DNA of 64,000 nucleotides from positions 18,501-82,500 of the forward strand of contig JAIXMN010000046.1 in NCBI GenBank assembly GCA_025716815.1, given 5' to 3'. Positions 48,900 through 59,563 of this stretch are shown here, piece after piece (the stretch's first letter is position 1; each line of letters begins with the position of its first letter). A program made the translations under genes and the position numbers. The notes under the pieces were generated by a model. The model did not search any database, was not told where the DNA came from, and saw only the letters and a list, made by a program, of their open reading frames with translations. This stretch comes from Dichotomocladium elegans (Eukaryota; Mucoromycota; Mucoromycetes; Mucorales; Lichtheimiaceae).

Positions 48900-49700
48900 T
48901 ACTTACCGACGACGTGCATTCTGGGATTACACTTCTCACATTCGTCGCATCTGTCACATTCCCCGCATTCTTCACATTCTTCACATTCGTCGCAGTTGTC
49001 GCATTCCGCACATTCATCGCATTATCTGTGTCCATTGGAAAGGTGGGAATTCGCGTTGTCTTTTTGTAAATTGCAGTTTTTTCAAATAGTTGGAGGGACA
49101 CGCATGCTGAATTGTCAAATTATACGCATTACTTACAGGAAATAAATAACAAGTTCAGATCGTTCCTTAACAATGTCAATCTACAGGAAGCAATGCTCCT
49201 GATGCTGGATGTTCCAGGAGAAATCGGATCGTTTGTTTGAAGATGACTTGTACAAATCTACACGCCTGAGCTACGCGAAATAAATTAATAATCTAAAAGC
49301 GCTTGCCAACATGGCAGACATTTACCAGGAGGGATGTTCGCGCCGAATCTTGAATGAGATCCAACATTCTACTACAGATGGTAGGCACTTTGCGATTAGA
49401 CAAGATGTAAGACCGAAATTACTGAATTGCAGACAGACGAGCTCAATTACGCGGAAATGAAACACTAATTCCGAAGCTTAGTAGTCATTGTGCCAGCCAT
49501 TACTTGAGTTGCCCTTTCAGAGAACAATGTCGTGCATCAGCAGTTGGAAAGGAATGCGATAGATCTTGCTTGGTGAGCAACAAGTAAAAAAAAAAAAGAA
49601 AATACAGGCAATATGGTCACAAATCTGGATGGAAAATTTTGGGGGACACACCCAATTTTTTCGAACTCCACCCTTTACGGACACAAAATTCAATTTTTGC
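48900..49700 (-). repeat. MULE-1 right inverted repeat
   Basis: Mirror of 36149-36948, including the TCACATTC / TCGCATTC array at 48925-49026. Confidence 0.93.
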
Positions 49701-52182
49701 CGTGGAATAATATCTGTGACAAGGTGAAGGTCCGACATTATGGGCGTTTGTGGGATGGTGCTAGTAGTGCCGAAACGTTCGACATGAGTGAGGATATTTG
49801 AAAGTTGGTGGTTGGTGTCACCGTTCCTATACATTTAATACATCAGTAAGGTAAGCTAGATTAATGTACTAGGCATACCAGATACTCAAAGCTTCGTGTC
49901 CTGCGATTGTTTTCGCCTTTTTGTTGCATTTTTGTTCATGGATTTCAAGAGCGATGGGTGCTCGTTTCTTGCTGCTTCTAAAATGGTTGGTGCTAGGTTT
50001 TGGCTGTTACAAATTTTCAAGGTCGATCGGTTGATCATCGACAAGTGTTCTCAGTTTGCTGAGAAAAGTGACTTTTTCTTGTTGGTTTGAGTATGTGTGG
50101 CGTAAAGGAACAAGCTGACTAAGTTCTGCATCAATCTGCTCATCAACTGTGGGCGCCATAAATGGACGAGATATAGCAATTATGCTAGGGTCCGTTATCT
50201 GTGTTTCCTGGCCTAGATAATAGATCATTGTTAGTAACAAAGTTGGTTATTATCAGAAACTGTGATTATCGCCACCTCCAACCCATATTTCTGTGAACTG
50301 CCTACCTGATAGAGGTGCAGTCTCTTCTGAGAAAAGATGCCAGCGGCGTGGAACCATTGCCAAAGGAATAACGCCTTCTGCAGGAAGTTGATGGCAGCAA
50401 GGGAGCCCATATACCGCTTTTAATGCACAACGGCATAAATTTGTCTGAAGGACGTGAAGGTGGACGAGCTCTCCTCTAATGGCATTGAATGCAAAAAGGG
50501 AGATCTTATGGCAGAGAGCCTCGAGACGTTTCTGCTGTGCCTCAGGTATATGAGCATTGGTATCAAAAGTCTCTTTGTCAACCTGCTGTTTCCATGAAGC
50601 TTCCTAATGTGCCAATATTATAAAAGATGGTACATGTAGGCTCGATATAATATATGTACCTTCATTCCATAGAATTTGTCAATTGCTTTATATGCCGTAA
50701 ACAGACTACTTGAAGCCCTGATATGCTGCTTCATGTTGGCATGTGCTCCTTCTGTGCGGTTTGTTGTCGTGTTTCCAAGATGCTGCACTCCTGCAACATA
50801 TCTTCCGACCCACTTTTCTTTCACCTGAAGCTTTCTGGTAAAGCGAACACCCAATTGAAGATGATAGGGAAAATTAGCAAAACCAATGTGAATTAGTAGT
50901 TATAGGATAGATATTACCTTTCAAGATAGTCAATAACAGCTTTGGGGTTCTTGGATTTCTTGGCAGCGTCATAATACATCTCCAGAGCCTTCTTTTCGAA
51001 CGCACTATCAGGAATGACAGTCATTCCTGATAGCTGGTCGTTCAGTGTATCCGTTGCCAGAAAGTTAAATGCCTTTTCGAGTGCTTCATAATCGGCTTTG
51101 ACCTCGAAATACTTCTGGAGGTTTGTCCGAAAGTTACGGCGCAAATGGACTCTGCAGAGGATCTTTTTGGCCGCAGGGAAAACTTCATCAAGCGCATTGA
51201 TCAAAGCCATCTCACTGTCAGTGACGAACGCCTTTGGAGACGCTGACTGATTTGCCGGCCAGACAACTTCTCTCAATGCCGAAACAAACCAGAGGTACAT
51301 GCTGTTGGTTTCTTCCAAGAGCCAGCTGCCAGCAACACCAAATGTCTTCAGTTTGGGGAACCCTATATTCCCGGTTCCAATGACATTGATGAATGGCAAA
51401 CGTTGTCTATTGGTTTGATACGTTGAATCTAGCGAAATGATTTCTGGAAAAGCCTGTGCCAGTTGGATGGCCGAGCTATGCGCAAAAAACAAGGACTGGA
51501 GATACGATTTGCCGTCTTCCTGTTTTGTTGAAAAACGGACGTCATAGCCATCATTCTCCAGAGCGCGAATAAGCTTGAACATAAGATCGCCTGGATCGTT
51601 GGTGAACCGTTTCTGGCGAAGGTTGGCAATGTCCTTTGCCTTCACTAGCGATCCTTGCTCTGTCAAGAGGGTTGCGATTGCACCATCCTTGAATCCAGAT
51701 TCAACCATCTGGATAACAAGGTGCTCAGTCTTGTTGTCAAATCGACGGTGGATTGGGTAGGTCGTGACGTCTAAGGCAGGCCGATGGTTGTGTCTATTAG
51801 TGATTGACACAACCCTCCACTCAAGGCTGTCCTTGCGCAATGGTTGTAACATAAGCTGAAAAGGACACCCATTACGCTGGGAGTGCTTTTTATTATGCTT
51901 CTTTACTTCAGTGGATGAAACGGAATTGCCTTGGCTGTCCACTATTATTGCGGTTGGACCAGGCACTGCTTCAGGAAGCTCATTTTGATTCCTGGGTACC
52001 CCGTGATGCTTGCATGAGATACGCCAATACTTCTTGCTACCTTTGTAACTGCTCTTGCAAGTGTAAAGAGCATAGCCTTGCTTTTTCGCCCATGCTTGGC
52101 AGGCCGCATAAGCAGCTTCATGGCCGGTCCAGGTACGATCCAGATCCGTGGGAATGCTACCAGAGTTTTTCATATCTGACAT
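49701..52182 (-). pseudogene. FAR1-type MULE transposase, N-terminal part of FAR1-MULE-OTU
   Basis: From ATG 52182: a FAR1 DNA-binding region (ACQAWAKKQGYALYTCKS, CKHHG, NGCPFQLMLQPLR, NRHNHRPAL), then the MULE catalytic core with ISLDSTYQTNRQ (first D), FVTDSEMALINALDEVFP (second D), CRVHLRRNF and, after an intron near 50914-50850, TTNRTEGAHANMKQH (E). A SWIM-like finger follows (CRCALKAVYGLPCCHQLP). Further exons carry SRPFMAPTVDEQIDAELSQL, then an in-frame TAA at 50007-50009 (CAA expected), PKPSTNHFRSSKKRAPIAL, and after another intron RNGDTNHQLSNILTHVERF and SDLHLVTDIIPR, where MULE-1 interrupts. The OTU domain continues at 36148. Family firm; one stop and one insertion make it dead. Confidence 0.87.
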
Positions 52183-52682
52183 GATTGATGAGATTGAGTT
52201 CTAGTAATGAGAGTATGAGGGAAAAGCATGTATTATGTATTTCCTGGGCGCAGAACTTTATTTCTTTTCCGACTATCTGACAACGAGTCTTGAAATGTGA
52301 ATTATGTTGCTTGGCGAGATGTCAATTATCCTCTTCATCAGCACATTATTGCCCTGAAATGAGTATGAAAGGCTTAAGAGGATAAAGCACAAACAATGTA
52401 TTGCATCATTACATAAAGAAACTCTGTGTTTGTAGATTTCTTCCATAAAAGCCATTTCATTCAGTAAAGTTTAAATGACCCTTCCTGATTGTGCATAAAG
52501 CTCACTTCAGACTTCAGCACCGAGTTTTCCTTGTCTAGCTGAATCATACCCCAAATATGCTCAGCATCTGGCAGAAGGATCCACCTAATTTACCATCATT
52601 GCTGCAATCTGTAAGGTGCAACACCTAATGCCATGAGATTAAACACAAGTCAATCTTCCTTGTGCAATTGTAATTAGGATAG
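52183..52682. other. Upstream of FAR1-MULE-OTU, no gene seen
   Basis: AT-rich; probably holds the end of the FAR1-MULE element and the displaced 3' end of the Harbinger gene at 52903. No terminus identified. Confidence 0.4.
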
Positions 52683-52902
52683 AGTTTGAGTTGGGGTGGT
52701 GCGCGCCGGCCGAGGTTTGCATGAGGGGTGGTGTAAGAGTGTGGTGTGGGGTGGGCCGCCGGCTGGGTTTGAAACAGGGGTGGTGTAAATGGGGTGGTGC
52801 AAATAGCAAAACCCAACTTTTCAGGCTGGCAACGCGTCTGACTTCCAAAAAAATTTGGAATGGGGGGGAGTGCCAAACTTTTGAGGCAATATAAGTAAGT
52901 TG
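52683..52902 (-). repeat. Repeat family R, long copy in a Harbinger gene
   Basis: On the minus strand starts CAACTTACTTATATTGCC at 52902, passes CCCCCCATTCCAAATTTTT and GTTGCCAGCCTG, then the CACC-rich unit (GCACCACCCC, CCCCTGTTTCAAACCCAGCC, CCCCTCATGCAAACCTCGGC). It interrupts the transposase at 52903 after IIMHNMI. Confidence 0.8.
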
Positions 52903-54054
52903 ATCATGTTATGCATGATAATGCATGCCTTCATGACCTTTTCAAGGTCGGAATGCTTCCACAATCTTGCTGGTCTGGAAATGATCTGGAAGCAGCCTTG
53001 AAGAACCCCAAAAGCTCCCTCGATATCTTTATGTACACTTTCATGGATGGTAGTAAAATACTATAAAGAAAACAACCCCATATTAGAAACAGATATACAA
53101 AAATAGTGTAGCTACATACCTGTTCGCGCTGTCCTCTTGGTTCAGCGTACGCCTGAACAATAGTCGATCATTTTGGATATATTCCATCCGCCAAATAGTA
53201 TCCCATCAAATACTTGTTGTTGTTGATAGTGAATTCGACAGGAGGGAGACATCCAGACGCGATGTTATCCATTAAATTGGACCTATTCAAGACATTGATA
53301 TCATTCAGAGTTCCAGGTTGCCCAAAAAAGGCATGCCAAATCCATAAATCGCTTGAAGCAACTGCTTCAAGGATTACTGTTGGCACTTTCTCCTTGCCGG
53401 AAAACTGGCTGTGCCATGCCGTTGGGCAATTTTTCTATACCCAATCCATGCAATCTAGCGAGCCAAGCATTCCTGGAAAGCCACGTTTGGCATTCACTGC
53501 CAGTATCTTCTCCAGGTCGGATGCATCCAGGGAGCGAAGGTACTGGGCACCAAATACATTGATAATGCCAGAACAGAGCCGCTTCATAGCCTCCAACCTG
53601 GTACTTTCTGCCATGTCAAAGTACTCGTCAAACATATCAGAGCTCGTGCCATAAGCCAGCTGCCTCATGGCCATCGTCACTTTCTGGAGAGCTGAAAGCG
53701 ACTGAGCTTTCCTGCTGCATCAGTTTTCTGACGAAAATATTCGTCATGGTCCTCCAAAGCGTTTACAATTCAGAGGAAAAGGTCTCGGCCCATCCAAAAA
53801 CGGCGCTGGAAGTGGTTGGCTGGATACCTTGGGTATTCAGCAAAGTAATCCTGATAAAGCCTTTCACTGCTCTGAACACGATTGTGGTGAATAGTGCGGC
53901 GTCCTGGTACAGATCCGCCTCTCTTAGATGGATATTCCATTTCTTCGCGTTCTGCTTCAAGCAAATTCCGGATACACTTTTGGTTATTGCGCCAGTATAT
54001 TTCCTCATCATCTGCTTCAGCAAAAAGTTCTGCTAGCTGTCTTGGGGTGGCCAT
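52903..54054 (-). pseudogene. Plant-type PIF/Harbinger transposase, broken
   Basis: Harbinger-derived transposase of the Plant_tran type. From ATG 54054: QRRFWMGRDLFL, then a shift to VTMAMRQLAYGTSSDMFDEY, GFPGMLGSLDCMDW (first catalytic D), KNCPTAWHSQFSGKEK, VASSDLWIWHAFFGQPG, NDINVLNRS (second D), YYLADGIYP and, after an intron, HKDIEGAFGVLQG (E) and ACIIMHNMI. In-frame stops follow DW (TAG) and YPK (TGA); both positions are usually Trp, so G-to-A changes explain them. The 3' end is lost to a family R repeat at 52902. Family firm, gene dead. Confidence 0.85.
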
Positions 54055-54240
54055 TTCGAAAAGTAAGAGAAAGAAAACAAAGGTCTCTCTAAATTTAGCA
54101 GAGATATACCAATGGGGAATAAAGTTTCTTAGCTAAAATGGGAAAATAGCGGACCACTAGGGAAAATTGAATTTTTTAAGGTTATTGCTAAAGATGGCAA
54201 CATGTCTCTGTGGCTTTAGAATAGAAATACCACTGGGGTT
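54055..54240. other. Upstream of the Harbinger gene
   Basis: Short spacer; no motif identified. Confidence 0.35.
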
Positions 54241-54428
54241 GCTCTTAGTTTTTAAACTAGCGTCAGACAATAAATATTTGCCCTACATACCTGATAAAGC
54301 CAGTGATGCTTTATAATATATTAGGAAATATGCTGTCTTTATTTCAGATTGCTAACGCAAATAATCGTGGAGAAATTAGTGAAATAGTATCAAAATATAA
54401 AACATTGGGACACTTTTGGTAGCCACTG
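54241..54428 (-). mobile_element. Tc1/mariner-type MITE, family N copy 2
   Basis: Inverted match to 22553-22765, ending GGTAGCCACTG at 54428 before TA. The other end is not defined; similarity stops at about 54241. Confidence 0.75.
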
Positions 54429-54444
54429 TAAGTTGTATCAGATA

Positions 54445-55203
54445 TGGTAGAGGAAGATCATAAAGTCCAGCGAGTGTAGTGCAACACACTACCCCTGAGA
54501 CACTTGCACAGGATTCTGCTAGTGAAGATGGGGACTATGAACCTGCAGTTCCACCACAGAGAAAACGCCGCCTCATAGTGGTAAGTGATATCTTTATATT
54601 AATATTATATACTTATTATATTCAAAACAAACTAGGCTTCCACCCAGACTGCTGAACCTGAGGCCAGAGATGTTACCTATACTGGAGTGTTTCCCAGGGC
54701 AGCCTCTAGTGCTTTAGTTGATGTTGATCATGCGTGCAGAGTTATGGGCAACCTATCTGCTACATTTGATGTAGCAGAGTATACACAGCAGCAGCTCCCA
54801 AGCTCTGTGGTGTTACTCTCTGCTGCCACAATTTCTAGTGGTAGAAATGCGGTTGAAGCCTTGGTGGGTCTTCACCCACCTTCTATTAAGGCATTGAACA
54901 TGCAGGCAAAGCTGTACACAAATGTGTACATTCTTAATGTATACATTTTGTACAATGCACTGCTTAGAAATGGTCAAGAACAAGAAGCACAAGAGATTCT
55001 TATTAATCAATCGATTAATAGTAAGTTAATAGCTACAAAAAAAGCAAGTCTAAAAGTACTATTGTAGTATGTGTAACACAAGACACCAGGGAGACCTTTG
55101 TGTTGTGAGGTGCTCCTCGCCTCTTCGAAATGGTGAAGATCTCACCATATGGCCTCCTCCTGCCACAGGTCTTCAGCATTACAAGCCTTGCCAGAGGATG
55201 TCA
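54445..55203 (+). pseudogene. Unrecognised two-exon gene fragment
   Basis: Exon-like ASEDGDYEPAVPPQRKRRLIV, a GT-AG intron (about 54580-54636), then ASTQTAEPEARDVTYTGVF, MGNLSATFDVAEYTQQQLP and LVGLHPPSIKALNMQAKLY to a stop at 55067. The composition (acidic linker, KRRL, helical tail) resembles TE accessory or chromatin-linked proteins but I do not recognise it. It lies between MITE family N copy 2 and MITE family M copy E. Confidence 0.4.
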
Positions 55204-55205
55204 TA

Positions 55206-55570
55206 CAGGATTTTCAAGAAGAACTTTGCCACAAATTTTAGTTGTTCATATAGACCATCTAGGTTTTTTGTTTTTTTTTGCTTCAAATTCGAATACAAAT
55301 TTTAGTATTTCGTTTCTCTTCTTCCTTTGATATTAGAATAAAACATAAATGGCTGGCCTCCCAAAACTATTCTGGTGTAAAAAGAGGAGAAGGAAGACTC
55401 ACTATAGCCTTGATTGAAATGTTCTTGCTGCTATTGCCTTTAAATTTGGCAAAAGGGTAGCAAAGAAATACTAAAATTTGTATTTGAATTTGAAGCAAAA
55501 AAAAACGAAAAACCTAGAAGGTCTATATGAACAACTAAAATTTGTGGCAAAGTTCTTCTTGAAAATCCTG
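55206..55570. mobile_element. MITE family M, copy E (365 bp)
   Basis: Ends CAGGATTTTC and GAAAATCCTG, TA at 55204-55205 and 55571-55572. Core oriented as in copies A-C. Confidence 0.9.
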
Positions 55571-55839
55571 TATATACTAGGATTCACAGTCACCAACTAA
55601 TCTTAATATTTAGACCAACAAAAAAGGGTTCAATGATGGCTTGGGACTTTGGAGAGATATTAGGTCCTCTCATTACATCAATTAAATCGATCAATTATTT
55701 CTTATAAAGGAAGGGCGCCTTTTATGGAAGTGCTGTAGATTGGAGCTCAGTAACTTTGTAAGAGTCGGAAAGCGAAAGCCTGACCATATTACTTAACCTA
55801 CCTGTGACACTTATGCACCCGCTTTAACATACCTTTAAA

Positions 55840-57420
55840 ATGGATACACACACCAACATTTCCGAACACGAGATCATCTTGACGATCGCAGACAGCATTT
55901 TGGCTCTTGAAGATGCACTCAATGACGAGATGCTTACTGTGCAAGATGCCGAGGACGAAGCCATCTTGGAGTGGCTTGTAGAAGATCTTGAGCGCCTTGA
56001 TAGCTGCCCATGGCATTTGTTCTCTTCACTCGCCATGGAAGCTGCAATTCGAACTCGAATTGTACAGAGAGATATCTTTTACGATATCTTTTATGCATGC
56101 CCAGTCTTCCTGTCAGCTGCCATAACACCAAGGGAGCGGCGTCCTCGATCGTACGAAGAGATCCGTTGGTGGACTGTTCGACATCCCCAGCTGACCGATA
56201 GCACCAGTGGTCGTAATTGATTCAAGGCGCACTATCGGATTACACGTGCTTCATTTGAGAGGCTCGTCAATGAGCTCTCAAATGATCCTGAATACATTGG
56301 TAGTGTCGCAAGAGGCGGGTATCCGGTATGGATACAAGTGGCCGTGGTCCTCTGGCGTTTTGTGAATTCGCACTTCGGCTTTCGCTTGATGAAGGAAACG
56401 TTGGGCATCGAAGACGGCTTGTACAACAACTTTACCGATCGGTTTGTGCGAGCCATGCAACGAGTAGGCCAGCGTACAATTACCTGGCCAAAAGACGACA
56501 TCCGCTGAGCAATGGCCATTGCAGAGGGGTTCAAAAGCGGTGGAACTTCAAGAAGACCCCGCCTCCCCCAGGTGATCGGGGCGATGGATGGAAAGCTGTG
56601 TGTCATCCAGAAGCCGAGTGCAAATGGAAATGCATATGTTGACCGTAAAAACAATGCATCCATTTTGTTGCTCGCTGTCTGTGATGACACTATGCGTTTC
56701 ACTTATGTGAAAGCAAGAGAATCCGGTAAGTTGCAGTCAACTGCTAGTATAGACTGGATGTAATGGCGAAGCAAAATCCGGATGTGTTTACCGATATGAA
56801 GGTCGCGTGCATGATGCGCGTTCTTTCACATCAAGTGCGCTTTACAAGAACTTGTTGATCATGCCTGAACGCATGTGCATGGGCAACACATACATCGCAG
56901 CAGGTAATTTATTGATAAAGTATTTGGTATGCCAACAATCACCAAGTTATACTTACAAGAGACAATGAATTCTATAGATTCTGCCTTCCCACTGATGTCG
57001 ACGGTTATCACTCCTTTCCCTCATGGAACTATGGTTGATAGCCAAAAACGATTCAACCTGGCTCACTCCAGCACACGTATTGCGATTGAGCATGCTTTCG
57101 GTGCCCTCTCCACCCGCTGGCGTACTTTGTGGAAGCATTTGTACATGCTCAACATAGATCGGATTGCAAATACGATCTATGCTTGCTGTGTCTTACACAA
57201 TATGTGTATTGACGCTGGTGATATCGAAGATGGAGCGGACGATGATATCGTTGAAGAATTCGAAGTGTTTGTTGGCAGTGACGCTCGCGCGGATCCGAAT
57301 AACGTGGCATTCACCAATATCAGCTCTTTGAGCGAGCAAGAAGCCAGAGAGCTGCAGAACGTTGAGCGTGAGCGAGGTCAGCAATTACGAAACGAGCTTG
57401 TCGAATCATTGCAAATGTAA
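55840..57420 (+). pseudogene. PIF/Harbinger transposase (DDE_Tnp_4), two stops
   Basis: Start ATG 55840; an acidic N-terminus, then IRWWTVRHPQ, YRITRASFERLVNEL and GYPVWIQVAVVLWRF. The catalytic core has VIGAMDGKLCVIQ (first D), GRVHDARSF (second D) and RIAIEHAFGALSTRW (E). Introns near 56727-56755 and 56901-56979 are GT-AG. In-frame TGA occurs at 56218-56220 and 56506-56508; at the second site element 2 reads CGA, so a C-to-T change made this stop. The rest of the frame, to LVESLQM, is open. A functional protein from this copy is unlikely. Confidence 0.88.
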
Positions 57421-57604
57421 GAAACATAATGTTACTGTATACATTTGTCTTCCTATCTCACGCATCATTTCCGCCCATAGACTATAGCTTTTTTTAAAAA
57501 AAACAAATATACTTAACAATATTCATATTGAATATTTTTATTCCTGTTCGTGAATACTTCCAATTAGACTAATTTGCCTGGTGACGTTACCCAGCATTAA
57601 GTTC

Positions 57605-58609
57605 TTACCTGTTCATTATGAAGGGATGCTTCATCATCTGGGGGAGGTTCTCAGGAACAATGCCACTACTCCTGAGGAGCGCATTGCTATTACGAAGGAG
57701 TTGCCGCATCACCTGGAGATGCTGCCTGGCCATCTCCTGCCGCTCATTCCGGTCTTCTTCGCGGCGTTGGCGAACCTCCCTGCAGAACTCCTCCAGCTCT
57801 GCTCTCCTCTTCACCCGCTCTCTCTCCATCGCTGCTTCAAACATCCCAACCCCTGACTCGAGAGCACGCTGAGTATTACTCAGCATGTGCTCGTCTAGTT
57901 CGCGGAAGATGTTGCGCACTGCGTCGAGGTCAAACACTGTGCGCCGTCCGCGCCCTAAACCAGGTCGAGCAGGGGCTGGGGCGTCTACTGGACCATTTTC
58001 GGCCGTCGTCGTCGCCGTCGCATCCTGGGCTTCATTCCTGGCAATGTGCATAGCACCAGTAACCCCCACATCCATTGATTCCAGGGTGATGTGGGGGTGG
58101 ATCGACGGGTCGTCGCACAGGATCTGGCCTACTTGGTCGTAGTATCGCCACTCGATGTCGGGGTGAGAGCCACCAACACCCGTGGCTCCAACGCGGCGTC
58201 TCTCGCTGTTATACTTGTCTTTCAAAGACTGCCACTTGTTCTGCGCGCGGCGCGTGTCAATCTTTGAAAGGAAGTCGCCTGCATCAAAAGAGCGGCTCTG
58301 TCCAATCTTCCTTTGGACAGAGCTTTTGATGCCCTCGACCACCGAAGCCCAAATTCGATTCCTGACGATCGTGTCTTCGGAATTCAACAACCGCATGTAG
58401 TTGCAGCTCATTTCACCCAACAGCAAATCGATCGTTTCATCGCACCAAGAGATATTGCTGCTTGATTCGCCATTGGTGCTGACAGGCACAAGATGAGCAG
58501 CACCTGTCGCTTGCTCGGAAACTGGAGCTGGCATGTTTCTGGCTTGGGACATTCCACGAAGGGAAAATTGGCCCATGCCGGGGAACGAGTTGCGATTGTT
58601 GCTGTTCAT
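57605..58609 (-). CDS. Harbinger Myb/SANT-like accessory protein, intact
   Basis: Partner protein of PIF/Harbinger elements, thought to bind DNA and carry the transposase to the nucleus. 334 residues, single ORF from ATG 58609. After a Ser/Gln-rich start comes the trihelix/Myb-like part: SWCDETIDLLLGEMSCNYMR, RNRIWASVVEGIKSSVQRK, RRAQNKWQSLKDKYNSERRR. The C-terminal half has a coiled-coil region rich in Arg and Glu (MEREQ/R type runs, CREVRQRREEDRNER). No stop or frameshift, unlike the copy in element 2. Confidence 0.88.
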   Translation of the reverse strand: MNSNNRNSFPGMGQFSLRGMSQARNMPAPVSEQATGAAHLVPVSTNGESSSNISWCDETIDLLLGEMSCNYMRLLNSEDTIVRNRIWASVVEGIKSSVQRKIGQSRSFDAGDFLSKIDTRRAQNKWQSLKDKYNSERRRVGATGVGGSHPDIEWRYYDQVGQILCDDPSIHPHITLESMDVGVTGAMHIARNEAQDATATTTAENGPVDAPAPARPGLGRGRRTVFDLDAVRNIFRELDEHMLSNTQRALESGVGMFEAAMERERVKRRAELEEFCREVRQRREEDRNERQEMARQHLQVMRQLLRNSNALLRSSGIVPENLPQMMKHPFIMNR

Positions 58610-58810
58610 GATGGTTGGATGTTGGAGTAAGAAGTTATGTGATACTATTCGTGTAGCGCCGTCCCTTTAGCAAAGCCAAAAAAGGAAGTCGTAGTAAGAA
58701 AAATTGATCGTTTTGATCAATTATTTCTTGTATTCATCTGTATCCATAAAAGGCACTCCTTCCTTTATAAGAAATAATTGATCGATTTAATTGATGTAAT
58801 GAGAGGACCT

Positions 58811-59057
58811 ATTGCCCCCACCCTCACAACACCACCCCTTTATCCACAGCTCCAACAACTTATAGATCATGCTAAGTCCATTTGATAATACAACCAAATG
58901 TTAATCAAATAAGGCACAGAGGGAAAACAGAAACACTAAGTTTCATCCATATCCAAAAATCACTCTCCCTTTAAGATCCAGCCCTGAAAATATTTTTTGG
59001 AACATGGGAGGTGATCCAGGCACCAAAAGTGAAACTGATCCACAACCTAAAAGACTA
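58811..59057. other. Spacer, no gene seen
   Basis: Non-coding sequence between Harbinger 1 and the next MITE; nothing recognisable. Confidence 0.35.
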
Positions 59058-59422
59058 CAGGATTTTCAAGAAGAAGTTTGCCACAAATTTTAGTTGTTCG
59101 TATAGACCGTCTAGGTTTTTCGTTTTTTTTGCTTCAAATTCGAATACAAATTTTAGTATTTCGTTGCTACCCTTTCGTCAAATTTAAAGGCAATAGCAGC
59201 AAGAACATCTCAATCAAGGCTATAGGTGAGTCTTCCTTCTCCTCTTTTTAAACCATAATAGGTTTGCGAGGCCAACCATTTATGTTTCATTCTAATTTCA
59301 AAGGAAGAAGAGAAACGAAATACTAAAATTTGTATTCGAATTTGAAGCAAAGAAAAACGAAAAACCTAGACAGTCTATATGAACAACTAAAATTTGTGGC
59401 AAAGTTCTTCTTAAAATTCCTG
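59058..59422. mobile_element. MITE family M, copy F, core inverted
   Basis: Ends as family M, TA at 59056-59057 and 59423-59424. Core in the orientation of copy D. Adjoins a half copy. Confidence 0.88.
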
Positions 59423-59424
59423 TA

Positions 59425-59561
59425 TTGCCTTTAAATTGACGAAAGGGTAGTAACGAAGTACTAAAATTTGTATTCGAATTTGAAGCAAAAAAAAACGAAA
59501 AACCTTAGATGGTCTATATGAACAACTAAAATTTGTGGCAAAGTTCTTCTTGAAAATCCTG
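59425..59561. mobile_element. MITE family M, right-half fragment (copy G)
   Basis: Starts inside the family core (TTGCCTTTAAATTGACGAAAG) and ends GAAAATCCTG. The start follows a TA that exists in the core, so copy F probably inserted into an older copy whose left half is gone. Confidence 0.8.
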
Positions 59562-59563
59562 TA

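Larger units (their letters stand above)
36149..49700. mobile_element. MULE-1, inserted in the OTU coding sequence
   Basis: Flanked by a perfect 9-bp direct repeat CGTGGAATA (36140-36148, 49701-49709). The ends begin GCAAAAATTGAATTTTGTG and form inverted repeats of about 800 bp (36149-36948 and 48900-49700) with a few mismatches and a one-base difference in an A/T run. It carries a MULE transposase gene, itself split by a 9-kb element. Without that insertion MULE-1 is about 4.5 kb. Confidence 0.95.
55672..58810. mobile_element. PIF/Harbinger element 1, complete
   Basis: Inverted ends AGGTCCTCTCATTACATCAA at 55672 and, complemented, ending 58810, flanked by the 3-bp repeat ATT (55669-55671, 58811-58813). 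Contains a Harbinger-type transposase on plus and a Myb-like partner on minus, convergent, the two-gene layout of the superfamily. 3,139 bp. A second copy in reverse lies at 61485. Confidence 0.92.
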
